Positions 1 to 8,216 of a stretch of DNA of 20,108 bases are shown one piece after another. Within the stretch, counting starts at the first letter, position 1. The number at the start of each line of letters is the position of its first letter. Under the pieces are notes generated by a model. The model did no database searches, was not told the origin of the DNA, and saw only the letters and a list, made by a program, of their open reading frames with translations. Source of the DNA: CAIKOD01 sp035543455 (lineage in GTDB: Archaea; Halobacteriota; Methanomicrobia; Methanomicrobiales; Methanospirillaceae); NCBI GenBank assembly GCA_035543455.1, contig DATKKE010000061.1, positions 1 to 20,108 on the forward strand, in the 5' to 3' direction. The translations under genes and the position numbers were made by a program.

Positions 1-1
1 A

Positions 2-1105
2 ATATCAAAGATCGGTTACATCACCTGGCTGCAATCCTATTCACTCAACCCGGAACCCGGGCAGACGATACCGGTGTTTGCACCGCTCCAGACATCGGAA
101 CTGGCGGGTTCGGTAAGTGTATCATCCGTCCCGAACGGGGCCCTCGTGAGTCTCGACGGCCAGAATGGCCAGATGGCTCCCTGGATATACGGCAATGTCC
201 CCGTTGGTATGCATATGGTCCAGGCGTATTTGTCCGGCTACAGCCCGTATACAACCCAGGTCAACGTCGAATCCGGCCAGACCTCATTTGTTGAGGCAGG
301 ATTAATTCCTCTCGGGAGCGTCGGCACGCTCCAGGTGATCAGTTCTCCGGGGGGTGCCGACCTCTACGTTGATGATGTCTATAAAGGCAAGACATCATTA
401 ACGGTGGGAAACCTCGCCTCGGGAGACCATTCCGTGGTTCTGAAATTATACGGTTACCAGGAAATTACCGGTAAAACAACCGTTGACCAGGGCCAGACGA
501 CAATACTGTCCTTTACCCTGACCCCGGGCAGCCAACCCCGGACCGGAACTCTCACCGTCTCTTCTTCCCCTCCGGGTGCAGGAATTTACGTCGATGATGA
601 ATACAGGGGACTTACACGATCAGACGGACCCGTTGTTTTTACCGGGATGGTTCCGGGAGAGCATGGTGTGACTCTTAAACTGGCCAACTATCAGGTATAC
701 ACAAAAACCTTCGAGATCGCAGCGGGTCAGACAGTCGCAGTCACTGCGGTTCTTACAGCGGGACCTGTTCCCATCCCGTTCGCAGCTCTTGAAATCAGCT
801 CGTATCCTTCCGGTGCATCGGCATTTGTTGACGACGTCTTTTCCGGCCAGACACCGGTAACCATCCAGAGTGTACCGTCGGGTCATCATACGATTGCCAT
901 CAGGATGAACGGATATGAAGATTACAACACGGGTTTCAATCTCAGTCCGGGTCAAAGTGCCCTGATTTCAGCTGCCCTGGCCCCGCTCCCGGCCCCGGTC
1001 CCAACAAAATCCCCGATTCCCGCTCCAGGTGCCATCCTAATCTTTTTCTTCCTCGCCGGTTTGACAGTTCGCCTAACAGGTTGGATTAAATCCGGAACCG
1101 GTTAA
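2..1105 (+). CDS. PEGA-repeat surface protein, 5' end missing
   Basis: The reading frame is open from the first bases, so the true start lies outside the window; 367 residues are visible. They contain four tandem PEGA-type repeats of about 70 residues. Each has a strand with S(S/Y)P.GA, a [FY]VDD or LDG turn, then a G..P segment, a SG.H or PG.H turn and a GY hairpin. PEGA domains are extracellular beta-sandwich modules common in surface proteins of methanogens. A Pro-rich linker (PAPVPTKSPIP) leads to one hydrophobic segment (ILIFFFLAGLTVRL) with basic residues after it, so the protein is probably anchored at its C-terminus. No catalytic domain is visible in this part. The ligand is unknown, and cell-surface binding or adhesion is inferred only from the repeats. 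Confidence 0.85.
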   Translation: MSKIGYITWLQSYSLNPEPGQTIPVFAPLQTSELAGSVSVSSVPNGALVSLDGQNGQMAPWIYGNVPVGMHMVQAYLSGYSPYTTQVNVESGQTSFVEAGLIPLGSVGTLQVISSPGGADLYVDDVYKGKTSLTVGNLASGDHSVVLKLYGYQEITGKTTVDQGQTTILSFTLTPGSQPRTGTLTVSSSPPGAGIYVDDEYRGLTRSDGPVVFTGMVPGEHGVTLKLANYQVYTKTFEIAAGQTVAVTAVLTAGPVPIPFAALEISSYPSGASAFVDDVFSGQTPVTIQSVPSGHHTIAIRMNGYEDYNTGFNLSPGQSALISAALAPLPAPVPTKSPIPAPGAILIFFFLAGLTVRLTGWIKSGTG

Positions 1106-1284
1106 GAACCGGAACCTTAGGAACGGTACTATGAAAAAACCGGTTACCTGACTGTTACCGGCAGAAAGAGACAGTCCCGGGGGCATCATCTGAATATATC
1201 CCCTGCAGGGAAGACTGATCTCCAGGACTGGATCCCGGAAATGACAACCGGGTACCGGTCCGATACCGCAAGGAGACAAAGATC

Positions 1285-1446
1285 ATGACATTATATGCAA
1301 GGTGGCATGAACAGGCAAGTACAGCCAGACAGAGGGGAATGAAACGGGTGAAACGGGCAATGATCGCTGCGTTCAGCATCCACATTTTCACCCCGATGAT
1401 TGTTTTACTCTGCCTGACAGCCATTTTCCTGCTCCGGGCCGGATAA
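1285..1446 (+). CDS. 53-residue single-pass membrane peptide
   Basis: This short ORF starts with ATG behind a strong Shine-Dalgarno sequence (AAGGAGA, 1270-1276; 8-nt spacer). It encodes 53 residues. The first half is strongly basic (RWHEQ...RQRG.KRVKRA) and residues about 26-50 are hydrophobic (IHIFTPMIVLLCLTAIFLL). That layout fits one membrane helix with the positive end inside. An AT-rich TATA-like stretch (GAATATATC, about 1191-1199) lies upstream and an oligo-T tract (1477-1483) follows the stop. I recognise no family. The function is unknown, and the case rests on the ribosome binding site, the clean architecture and the terminator. Confidence 0.55.
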   Translation: MTLYARWHEQASTARQRGMKRVKRAMIAAFSIHIFTPMIVLLCLTAIFLLRAG

Positions 1447-1476
1447 CCCCGGGAAACACCCCGTGAATCTCAATCA

Positions 1477-1483
1477 TTTTTTT
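1477..1483 (+). terminator. Oligo-T terminator after the small membrane ORF
   Basis: A run of seven T follows a GC-rich stretch (CCCCGGGAAACACCCCG) about 30 nt after the stop at 1446. Archaeal transcription commonly ends at such oligo-T tracts without needing a hairpin. Confidence 0.5.
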
Positions 1484-1618
1484 CCTCTGATCCGTCTCAT
1501 TCCTTTACATCGGATCCGGAATTTGACTGCAGGGGGAGGGCCGGCATAGATCTAATCATAACATTTATGATCCAGTTGTTTGATCAGCTACTAGTATGAT
1601 AACCGGGGATGGTTGTTG

Positions 1619-1981
1619 GTGAGTGATATTTACCGTTCAATTTACCATAAGCTTGAAATTATCGGGGTATTATCGGTGACCCGGTATGATATCATCAAAA
1701 ATGACCCGCTTCTGCCGCTATACATTGACCGGCTTGGACCTGATCATTATGCCATTGCCCATAACCGCGAAGAGGATGGAATCCTGGTCCCGGACCCGGA
1801 TATGGAAATCAGAGTCGATCACGCCGGAAAATCAGCCGAGCCCCTGACATACCAGGACGCAAACGGCAGAAAAGTCGTGTATCCTGAACCAGGTAAGGTT
1901 AACCTTGCAATAAAGAATGAGCTGGTGGAATTTCTCGACCACTGGTTAACAAGGCTTGTCAACGACGGATACCGGAGGTAA
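1619..1981 (+). CDS. DUF6908-like protein of unknown function
   Basis: The protein has about 120 residues, no signal peptide and no membrane helix, so it is probably cytosolic. The central and C-terminal parts match the DUF6908 pattern as I remember it: a hydrophobic 'LYIDRLG' strand, 'IAH' followed by an acidic 'EEDG', a 'DPDMEIRVD' motif, 'PLTYQDANGRKVVY', and a C-terminal helix 'LVEFLDHWLTRL'. That family is known mainly from bacterial conjugative and other mobile elements and has no known activity. I chose GTG at 1619 because GGGGAT lies 8 nt upstream; in-frame TTG codons at 1613 and 1616 are alternatives. A TATA-like stretch (AACATTTATGA, about 1560-1570) fits a short leader. The gene converges on the flippase with a 40-bp gap. 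No mobile-element gene is adjacent. Confidence 0.72.
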   Translation: MSDIYRSIYHKLEIIGVLSVTRYDIIKNDPLLPLYIDRLGPDHYAIAHNREEDGILVPDPDMEIRVDHAGKSAEPLTYQDANGRKVVYPEPGKVNLAIKNELVEFLDHWLTRLVNDGYRR

Positions 1982-2021
1982 TAAACCGGATTACAGGTCA
2001 GGAACAGGTATAATCAACCAA

Positions 2022-3494
2022 TCAGCCGGTCCCGGGCAGACCGATTCTCCTGACAAGATCCCTCACTTCATCCCTGATATTTTTATCGAATCCCAAAAGG
2101 AGGACGGCGTAAATGACCATCCCCATACCGACGGCCCCGGCTGTAAGAACGACACTTGTCAGCGGAACGAAAAAACAATAGACGGCAACTGCTGTTGCCA
2201 TGATCACCGATGCGCTGATTATAGAAAAAATTGTCCGCCGTTCGGTGGCGACTCTAATCATACCACTCAGGCTGCGGTGCGCAGCGATCGCATAGAACAA
2301 TGTCCCGATAAACAGCGAGAATGCTGCACCGTTGATCCCATACAGGGGGATCAGGAGGACGTCAAGGACAATGGTAGTTATGGCTCCGATAGCAGTACCC
2401 CAAAAAACTGCTCCTGGCTTGTTCAGCGCCGAAAGGCACATGGTCTCGAGGGTGAGGAATACCATGATTATCTGGACGGCAAATAATATCGCCATTGCCG
2501 TGCCTGCCGCGGCAAATGGAGAACCATACAGGTAGTACAGGAGAGGTCCGCCGAGGACCCATGCACCGGCTGCTGCAGGAACAGCGAGTGCAAGCGAGAA
2601 ACTGAATGATTTTGAAAGGGACATCTCAACTGACAAGACGTCTCCCCTTTTCCACCATGAAACGATCTTCGGATAAAGAGACGTCCTGAGGGCAATCATG
2701 GAAAAGAGTGCGAGGGACGTCAGCTGGAATGCCGTCCGGTACAGGCCGACATCGGTATTGGTAAGAAAATAGCCGATTAACAGGGTATCGGCATATCCCA
2801 TCAGGGTTGCGGTAAGGCCGGCGACAAAACTCCAGCCTGAGAAGGCAAGAAGGCTCCTGACATGGTTCCAGCCGAACCTGGTATTGTGCAGTTTCAGAAA
2901 CTTCAGGTTCACCAGGAGACCGGCTGTGATCCCGGCGACGACTCCTCCGGCAAGACCTGCCACTGAATACCCCATGAACACAGCAAGTACCTGAACCAGT
3001 ATCCGCACGACGTTATTGAGAAAATCAGCGATCTGAAGGATTCCTACCTTCCCGCTTCCATAGACCCCCGTTGAAATGATTCCTGCAACTACAGAAATAA
3101 TGAGAGCGAGAATCAACCAATAAAAAAGGCCTGCCTGGTTGAGATCGACGAACACCGGCTGGATTGCAAAAAGCACGGTGATTGTGACCGCGAGGAGGAC
3201 CATGCGGATTGCGGCGTGGGCTGAAAAATACTCATCCTGCTCTGTTCCCTCACTGATCCGCTGGATTGCAGCGCCGCTGATCCCCGCGTCGGTAAAAAGA
3301 CCGATAATCCCGATGTAGGCGAGAAGGAGAAAAAGACCCCCGAGAGCTGCCGCTCCTGCCACGTGCGCAATATATATCGTCGCAAAAAACCCGATTACGG
3401 TAACCCCGATCGATGACCCGAAAACAATCAGGCTCTGGCGGCGTACCGGACCGATATCCATGAGCCTGCGATACAGACCCGGAGCTAAGGACAC
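2022..3494 (-). CDS. Wzx/MATE-type polysaccharide flippase
   Basis: This 490-residue, very hydrophobic protein has about 12-14 predicted membrane helices. Its N-terminal block (QSLIVFGSSIGVTVIGFFATIYIAHVAGA) and length are typical of the polysaccharide biosynthesis (Wzx, MOP exporter) family. Members flip lipid-linked oligosaccharides across the cytoplasmic membrane for N-glycans, exopolysaccharide or surface glycoprotein decoration. The substrate cannot be told from sequence. The start is GTG at 3494. An A/T-rich TATA-like stretch (3515-3525) lies about 26 bp upstream, so the transcript may be nearly leaderless. ATG at 3461 is an alternative start that would remove 11 residues. The DUF6790-like gene lies 104 bp upstream on the same strand. 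No glycosyltransferases are nearby. Confidence 0.88.
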   Translation of the reverse strand: MSLAPGLYRRLMDIGPVRRQSLIVFGSSIGVTVIGFFATIYIAHVAGAAALGGLFLLLAYIGIIGLFTDAGISGAAIQRISEGTEQDEYFSAHAAIRMVLLAVTITVLFAIQPVFVDLNQAGLFYWLILALIISVVAGIISTGVYGSGKVGILQIADFLNNVVRILVQVLAVFMGYSVAGLAGGVVAGITAGLLVNLKFLKLHNTRFGWNHVRSLLAFSGWSFVAGLTATLMGYADTLLIGYFLTNTDVGLYRTAFQLTSLALFSMIALRTSLYPKIVSWWKRGDVLSVEMSLSKSFSFSLALAVPAAAGAWVLGGPLLYYLYGSPFAAAGTAMAILFAVQIIMVFLTLETMCLSALNKPGAVFWGTAIGAITTIVLDVLLIPLYGINGAAFSLFIGTLFYAIAAHRSLSGMIRVATERRTIFSIISASVIMATAVAVYCFFVPLTSVVLTAGAVGMGMVIYAVLLLGFDKNIRDEVRDLVRRIGLPGTG

Positions 3495-3512
3495 ATCCTA
3501 CTATAGAAACCG

Positions 3513-3527
3513 GAAAAATAAAAAGTG
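3513..3527 (-). promoter_or_regulatory. TATA-like element before the flippase gene
   Basis: On the minus strand this reads ACTTTTTATTTTTCC. It is centred about 26 bp before the GTG at 3494, the usual distance from archaeal TATA box to transcription start. That would give a leaderless or almost leaderless mRNA. The T-rich tract could also end transcription of the upstream gene. Confidence 0.4.
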
Positions 3528-3598
3528 GTGCGATGGGAACAAGGATTGTCCGGGAACGCTGGTTATTCTATCAATTGCTCAGATCAGGAATAAGGAGT

Positions 3599-4126
3599 TC
3601 AGGATGGTCTTCGTTCGACGGGCGTTAACCACACATCGCGGTTGCGACGACCGGCCCGGATGCCAAGCCACAGGAGCACCATAACAATGGGAAGAGCAAG
3701 TTCAAACCAGAATACCGGGCCTGGAATAACATTTCCCGCGTTGTTGCCCGGGAAAACCTTATCGATCTGATCGGCCGCATTCCCAAGGAGGACAACCGAT
3801 GAGATTAAAATTGTCGCTCCCCAGAATCCATTCCTCCATTTCGCACAGGCAATACCGGCCAGTCCGATCGCAAGCCACACAGCCCCTGAACCCCAGTGGA
3901 ACGGTCCCCCAAAAGGCCATCCTGAGGGATCCAGAGAAGTCCCGGGAAAGAGTAACTGGCAGATAAAAACACTTATGCCGGTGAATCCCACGCCTGCAAG
4001 GAGACACCAGAACAGGACAGTTTCCATTGCCTTTCTTCCTGACAATCCATGTCTCCAGGCTGCCAGGTTTATTACCACTCCAATAAGTATCAGACCAGAA
4101 TAGAGATACGCAATTGAGAATTCCAT
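3599..4126 (-). CDS. DUF6790-like integral membrane protein
   Basis: The 175-residue protein has about five hydrophobic segments: residues about 5-23, 34-62, 78-94, 100-117 and 137-157. Its C-terminal tail is basic and polar (RAGRRNRDVWLTPVERR). A 'FWGATILISSVVLLGNAADQI' stretch and the overall layout resemble the DUF6790 membrane family, whose function is unknown; I make that match from memory. ATG at 4126 has no Shine-Dalgarno sequence, but an ATAAATAA stretch (about 4146-4154) lies about 25 bp upstream, consistent with a leaderless transcript. It is on the same strand as the flippase, 104 bp away, and may or may not share its transcript. The next gene on the other side is divergent. Confidence 0.75.
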   Translation of the reverse strand: MEFSIAYLYSGLILIGVVINLAAWRHGLSGRKAMETVLFWCLLAGVGFTGISVFICQLLFPGTSLDPSGWPFGGPFHWGSGAVWLAIGLAGIACAKWRNGFWGATILISSVVLLGNAADQIDKVFPGNNAGNVIPGPVFWFELALPIVMVLLWLGIRAGRRNRDVWLTPVERRPS

Positions 4127-4197
4127 GTAATTTATCAGGAATTGTTATTATTTATCCGGTATATAATTCCCTCCTGTTCAGAGCCGGGCAGACCAAA

Positions 4198-4206
4198 GAT
4201 ATATAG
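4198..4206 (+). promoter_or_regulatory. TATA box for the lipoprotein gene at 4232
   Basis: GATATATAG lies 26-34 bp before the ATG at 4232, the expected place for an archaeal TATA box feeding a very short leader. A GAGGAT motif (4225-4230) sits directly before the start codon. Confidence 0.45.
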
Positions 4207-4231
4207 TACCGGCTGTTAAGAAGCGAGGATC

Positions 4232-4798
4232 ATGAAACAATTTGCCCTGGCAGTCCTGATAAGTATCGCATTGCTCGTTGCAGGATGCACGGTCCCCGCG
4301 ACCGACAATACATCGCGTACACAACCAGGTACCGGTATACCAGTGACCGCCAGTCAACCCCCTGTCACGATAACCACCGCAACTTCCGCAAATCCGGCGA
4401 TAACTCCTGCAAACACTTCGATTAATGGAACCGATAGTGGAAATGGAACGATTCCGTCTTCAGGGGACCTTTTTTCAATCGCACCTCTGAAAGCCGGTTA
4501 TCATGAGGGGGATGTTGTTTCAGTCCATGGCACCACGATTCTTGCAGCCGGTGACCCGCTCCTCGTCGAGGTACTGTCATCATCGTTCGGACCGACCGTC
4601 AAAACCGACAATCAGTTCTTTACCGGTGTATCCGGAGTGGTCCATGTCGTACAGGGCCCATCCGGGGGGCCAAATACATGGTCATTTTCATTTCCGACCG
4701 ATGGATTTAACCCGGATACCTATATCGTAACCGTTTCGGGCCTGACGGTAAAGGTTGAAGACAGCACGACATTCGTGCTGCTTCCAAGGACTATTTGA
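4232..4798 (+). CDS. Secreted lipoprotein, Ig-like C-terminal domain
   Basis: The N-terminus is a classic lipoprotein signal: MKQF, a hydrophobic stretch, then lipobox LVAG|C with Cys19. A Thr/Pro/Asn-rich linker of about 65 residues follows (residues about 20-85), probably extended and possibly glycosylated. The C-terminal ~100 residues begin 'APLKAGYHEGDVVSVHGTT' and contain 'LLVEVLSSSF', 'WSFSFPTDGFNPDTYIVTV' and a final strand 'TTFVLL'. That is the pattern of the Ig-like module found repeatedly in Methanomicrobiales S-layer and surface proteins. The protein is probably lipid-anchored on the outside of the membrane. No enzymatic motif is visible. It stands alone between a divergent gene and the ABC exporter pair. 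Confidence 0.82.
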   Translation: MKQFALAVLISIALLVAGCTVPATDNTSRTQPGTGIPVTASQPPVTITTATSANPAITPANTSINGTDSGNGTIPSSGDLFSIAPLKAGYHEGDVVSVHGTTILAAGDPLLVEVLSSSFGPTVKTDNQFFTGVSGVVHVVQGPSGGPNTWSFSFPTDGFNPDTYIVTVSGLTVKVEDSTTFVLLPRTI

Positions 4799-4894
4799 TC
4801 CGGCAATACCGGTTAAACAGTGGTTGGTGCCTCGGGATGACGTTTCCGGAGGAGATATACGACGAGCCCACCAAACGTATACGTATCGATACTG

Positions 4895-5803
4895 ATGGAA
4901 CCTGTCATTGCAGCAGTTAACCTAAAAAAACAATACGGCTCGTTTACCGCTGTAGATTCCATCGAATTTTCGGTGCGCCCCGGCGAAGTGTACGGGTTTC
5001 TCGGCCCCAATGGCGCCGGGAAGACCACCACCATGAGGATGATCATGTGTGCATCGCCAAAGACTTCGGGCTCGCTTCAGGTTTTTGGCATGGATGTGGA
5101 CCTTCATCCCCGTGAGATCAAGGCCATGATCGGCGTTGTACCCCAGGAAACAAACCTGGATACGGAGTTCACGACGTACGATAACCTTCTCGTGTATTCC
5201 CGCTATTTCGGTATCCCGCGGGACGTTGCAGAACCGAGGATACTCGATCTCCTTGATTTCGTCCAGCTCGGGGAGAAGAAGGATGTCAATATCGAGAAAC
5301 TTTCCGGGGGGATGAAACGCCGTCTCCTGCTTGCCAGGGCACTGGTAAACCAGCCGAAGCTGCTTATTCTCGATGAACCGACCATCGGCCTGGATCCCCA
5401 GGCCCGTCACCTGATCTGGGAGAAACTAAAACTGCTCAGCTCACAGGGTAATACCATCGTCCTTACCACCCACTATCTCGAGGAGGCGGAACGCCTGTGT
5501 GACCGCCTCGTCATCATGGACAATGGGAAAATTCTCGTAGAAGGGCCGCCGGCCGACCTCGTAAGAGACCATGTAGGATCCGGCATAGTCGAAGCGGAAT
5601 CCTCCCCTGAAGTGATTGCCTGTCTTCGGGGAATGGATATCAAGTACGAGCTTGCAGGGGATACGGTTCAGGTGATCACCGACGATCCAAGAGAAGTCGC
5701 TGCACGGCTCCTCTCGGGATGCAATGCAAAGAGAGTCCTTTCACGGGTTGCAACGCTCGAGGATGTATTCCTTAAACTGACGGGGAGGGGACTCAAGGAA
5801 TGA
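4895..5803 (+). CDS. ABC exporter ATPase, DrrA/NodI type
   Basis: The 302-residue protein is an ABC ATPase with all hallmark motifs: Walker A GPNGAGKTT (37-45), Q-loop Gln84 in VVPQE, signature LSGGMKRR (136-143), Walker B LLILDEPT (156-163) and the H-loop His193 in TTHYLEEAERL. The C-terminal ~80 residues form the extension usual in DrrA/NodI-type ATPases that pair with ABC-2 permeases. It energises export of an unknown substrate through the membrane protein encoded next, whose ATG overlaps its TGA (ATGA at 5800-5803). ATG at 4895 has no good Shine-Dalgarno sequence. A GGAGGAG at 4848-4854 is too far upstream and has no in-frame start behind it. No alternative start exists upstream of 4895, because a stop lies at 4838. 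Confidence 0.93.
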   Translation: MEPVIAAVNLKKQYGSFTAVDSIEFSVRPGEVYGFLGPNGAGKTTTMRMIMCASPKTSGSLQVFGMDVDLHPREIKAMIGVVPQETNLDTEFTTYDNLLVYSRYFGIPRDVAEPRILDLLDFVQLGEKKDVNIEKLSGGMKRRLLLARALVNQPKLLILDEPTIGLDPQARHLIWEKLKLLSSQGNTIVLTTHYLEEAERLCDRLVIMDNGKILVEGPPADLVRDHVGSGIVEAESSPEVIACLRGMDIKYELAGDTVQVITDDPREVAARLLSGCNAKRVLSRVATLEDVFLKLTGRGLKE

Positions 5804-6588
5804 AGTCCGCCCTGTTATCAGTTCCGTCTGTTACCGGCAACGCATGGACGGTCTGGTTGAGGAATGCCGATGTTTTCCGTAAAACATGGACAGTAAACCT
5901 CATACCGCCCTTCGTTGAACCATTCCTCTATCTTCTTGCCCTGGGATTCGGCCTCGGGGGTTTTGTCGGCGAGATTAACGGGATATCATATATCGTATTT
6001 ATCGCCCCGGCCATTGTCGCGATCTCAATAATGAATTCGGCATTCTTTGAATGTACGTACGGGTCGTATGTCAGGATGTACTATGGAAAGACGTTCGACG
6101 CAATTATCGCGACCCCGGTATCAATCGAGGAGGTTATCGCCGGGGAACTTCTCTGGGGAGCCACGAAAAGCGTGATTTACACCACTCTCATGTTTCCGGT
6201 GCTCATCTTATTCGGGGTACTCAGCCTGCCTTCCTCGTTTCTGCTCATTCCCTTTGCCTTCCTTGGAGGACTCCTGTTCGCCTGCATAGCGATGTGTTTC
6301 ACTTCGGTTACGCCGAGCATCGATGCGCTGAACTATCCCTCGTTCCTCTTTATTACGCCGATGTTATTATTTTCCGGGACCTTCTTCCCATTATCCATAC
6401 TCCCGCCCGGGCTCCAGGTCTTTGCAAATGTGGTACTACCCCTGACCCCGGTCGTAAATATCTGTCGCGGGATTACACTCTCCACCGTTCCGGCGGCGTT
6501 CCTGTTCAATCTCATCTGGATCCTTATTGTCACGGTTTTCCTGTTTGTCATCTCCATTAACCTGATGAAAAGGAGACTGGTAATCTGA
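5800..6588 (+). CDS. ABC-2 type exporter permease, NodJ-like
   Basis: The 262-residue membrane protein has six hydrophobic segments typical of ABC-2 permeases. It carries family-typical stretches 'EPFLYLLALGFGLGGFV' near residues 40-56 and 'TFDAIIATPVSIEEVIAGELLWG' near residues 98-120; the latter corresponds to the coupling region of NodJ/DrrB-like permeases. It overlaps the ATPase gene by 4 nt, which implies translational coupling and one complex, presumably two permeases with two ATPases. The substrate is unknown: relatives export lipo-oligosaccharides, drugs or glycolipids. An oligo-T tract at 6594-6600 ends the unit. Confidence 0.92.
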   Translation: MKSALLSVPSVTGNAWTVWLRNADVFRKTWTVNLIPPFVEPFLYLLALGFGLGGFVGEINGISYIVFIAPAIVAISIMNSAFFECTYGSYVRMYYGKTFDAIIATPVSIEEVIAGELLWGATKSVIYTTLMFPVLILFGVLSLPSSFLLIPFAFLGGLLFACIAMCFTSVTPSIDALNYPSFLFITPMLLFSGTFFPLSILPPGLQVFANVVLPLTPVVNICRGITLSTVPAAFLFNLIWILIVTVFLFVISINLMKRRLVI

Positions 6589-6593
6589 AGAAA

Positions 6594-6600
6594 TTTTTTT
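6594..6600 (+). terminator. Oligo-T terminator of the ABC exporter operon
   Basis: Seven T follow the permease stop (6588) by 5 nt, a typical position for archaeal intrinsic termination. Confidence 0.5.
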
Positions 6601-6702
6601 ACGGCAAACGTTCCCGGTTTCCGGATCCCTGCAATATCATTCCTGCATCTCCCTGGAACACTCAGAATTACCCATGCAGGGCAGCTGTCAGGTCAGGTCC
6701 TG

Positions 6703-7374
6703 ATGTATACCCTTCCTGAAATTATCACGGTTGCATTCGCGATCGGTCTTACCGGTGCCATCAGCCCGGGCCCGACACTTATCGCAACGATCCGTTCTTC
6801 ATTACGCTATGGCTGGATGGCCGGGCCGGCTATTGTAACTGGTCATGTCCTTGTCGAGTTCGGAATATTCATCCTGATCATCATCGGTCTCGCGTCGTTG
6901 GCAGGTGAATATTCATGGCTGATAGCGGGTTTGGGAGGTATTGTCCTCGTGTTATTCGGGATAATGACAATAAGGGAATCACGCTCAGTAACCCTTTCCG
7001 GGGTCCTTTCCTATGGACCGGGAGAAGATTCAGGAACTTCGTCAGGCAGGGGCCGGATCACCGGGGGAGGATTATCCCGGGTATTCCTTTCAGGCGTGAT
7101 AACGAGTGTTTCAAATCCGTATTTCTGGATCTGGTGGGCTTCTATCGGGAGTGCGATGGTGATTGATGGTCTGAAAAGCGGGCTGATTCTTGGCTCTGCA
7201 TTTATGATAGGCCATTGGTGCGCTGATATTTCATGGTATACCTTAGTCTCGGTCACCATCCACCGCGGAAAATCCGTCCTCTCCGACAGGATTTACCAAA
7301 TTGTTATCGCATTCTGTGGCATTTTCCTGATTGTCTTTGGAATATGGTTTTTCACCGAGGCATTTATGAAATAG
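6703..7374 (+). CDS. LysE/RhtB-family amino-acid exporter
   Basis: The 223-residue protein has about six hydrophobic segments. The N-terminal block 'FAIGLTGAISPGPTLIATIRSSLRYGWMAG' carries the SPGP motif and following basic turn conserved in LysE-family translocators. A loop of about 30 polar, Gly/Ser-rich residues (about 95-125) separates the two three-helix halves, and 'SNPYFWIWWASIG' in the second half is also typical. The family exports amino acids or small metabolites by secondary transport. Which one cannot be read from sequence. The gene converges on trpA with 41 bp between the stops; the closeness to the tryptophan operon is suggestive but not evidence of tryptophan export. ATG at 6703 has only a weak GGTC-type ribosome binding site. 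Confidence 0.87.
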   Translation: MYTLPEIITVAFAIGLTGAISPGPTLIATIRSSLRYGWMAGPAIVTGHVLVEFGIFILIIIGLASLAGEYSWLIAGLGGIVLVLFGIMTIRESRSVTLSGVLSYGPGEDSGTSSGRGRITGGGLSRVFLSGVITSVSNPYFWIWWASIGSAMVIDGLKSGLILGSAFMIGHWCADISWYTLVSVTIHRGKSVLSDRIYQIVIAFCGIFLIVFGIWFFTEAFMK

Positions 7375-7391
7375 GATGGACAGGATATCCC

Positions 7392-7397
7392 AAAAAA
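7392..7397 (-). terminator. Oligo-T terminator of the trp operon
   Basis: On the minus strand six T follow GGGGGA about 19 nt after the trpA stop (7416). This is the only T-run before the convergent exporter gene. Confidence 0.45.
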
Positions 7398-7415
7398 TCC
7401 CCCATAATCATTTTG

Positions 7416-8216
7416 TCATCTTTGAATAAGGGTAGCATTCCGCAGAGAGCCGATATATTCCCCGAGGGCATCCTGTATTCCGCCAAGCGATCCCAGGTGT
7501 TCTTCAACACAGGCAACAATGGCGCTTCCCACGATTACGGCATCCGCACCTGCGGCTGCAAGAGTCCTGACATGTTCAGGAGACGATATCCCGAACCCGA
7601 CGGCAATGGGCATCGTGGTCTGGTTTCTTACGTCTGAAATCAGGGACATGATTCCGGGAGACAGATCTTTCCTTATACCTGTAACCCCAAGCCTTGAGAC
7701 CAGGTAGAGAAATCCTCCCGCCCGCCTGGTTATCTCTTCAAGGCGATCTGCAGATGTCGTCTCGCTGACCATAAAGATCTGGTCGATCCCACAGTCATGT
7801 GCGGCACAAACAGCGTCAGCGGATTCCTCAACCGGCATATCAGCAATGAGAATGCCATCTGCACCGGCACATGCCGCCTCCTGGTAAAAATTCCTTAACC
7901 CACCGTGATAAACAGAATTATAATATGCGAGGAGCACGACCGGGATTTCGGAAACCTTCCGGACCTCCTTGATGATTTCAAATACCCTGGCGGGATTTGT
8001 GCCGGCCTTGAGAGCACGGATATCAGCCCTCTGGATAACGGGACCGTCACCAAGGGGATCAGAGAACGGCACCCCGAGCTCGAGAATATCAGCGCCCGAC
8101 CGGGCGATGATTTTTGCTATGGTTACCGATGTTTCGGGATCGGGATCCCCTGCAACAGTAAAGGCAACGACGAGAGGCCTTTTTGCGGATTTAAATGCAG
8201 TTTCAATTCTGGTCAC
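7416..8216 (-). CDS. trpA: Tryptophan synthase alpha subunit
   Basis: TrpA cleaves indole-3-glycerol phosphate to indole and glyceraldehyde-3-phosphate and channels indole to TrpB. The 266-residue length is normal for this TIM barrel. The catalytic acids sit in 'ELGVPFSDPLGDGP' (Glu47 and Asp58, equivalent to E. coli Glu49 and Asp60). Other family blocks are 'LLAYYNSVYHGG', 'ADGILIADMPVEE', 'VSRLGVTG' and the phosphate-binding 'VGFGISSPEHV'. It is the last gene of the trp operon. Its start overlaps the trpB stop by 4 nt (ATGA), and an oligo-T tract follows its own stop. Confidence 0.97.
   Translation of the reverse strand: MTRIETAFKSAKRPLVVAFTVAGDPDPETSVTIAKIIARSGADILELGVPFSDPLGDGPVIQRADIRALKAGTNPARVFEIIKEVRKVSEIPVVLLAYYNSVYHGGLRNFYQEAACAGADGILIADMPVEESADAVCAAHDCGIDQIFMVSETTSADRLEEITRRAGGFLYLVSRLGVTGIRKDLSPGIMSLISDVRNQTTMPIAVGFGISSPEHVRTLAAAGADAVIVGSAIVACVEEHLGSLGGIQDALGEYIGSLRNATLIQR

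Noticed and set aside
1139..1161. Imperfect inverted repeat CCGGTTAC/GTTACCGG after the PEGA gene as a terminator
   Set aside because: The arms carry a mismatch and no T-run follows, so a termination role cannot be supported.
1155..1424. Minus-strand frame of 89 codons with a Cys-rich hydrophobic stretch
   Set aside because: It is opposite the small membrane ORF, so its hydrophobic part mirrors the plus-strand helix. It has no ribosome binding site; the plus-strand reading has a strong one.
1530..1540. GGGGGAGGG before the DUF6908-like gene as a third copy of the repeat
   Set aside because: Only the short G-tract matches. The GGCTATCCTG core, GAAAAATT and the hairpin arms are absent.
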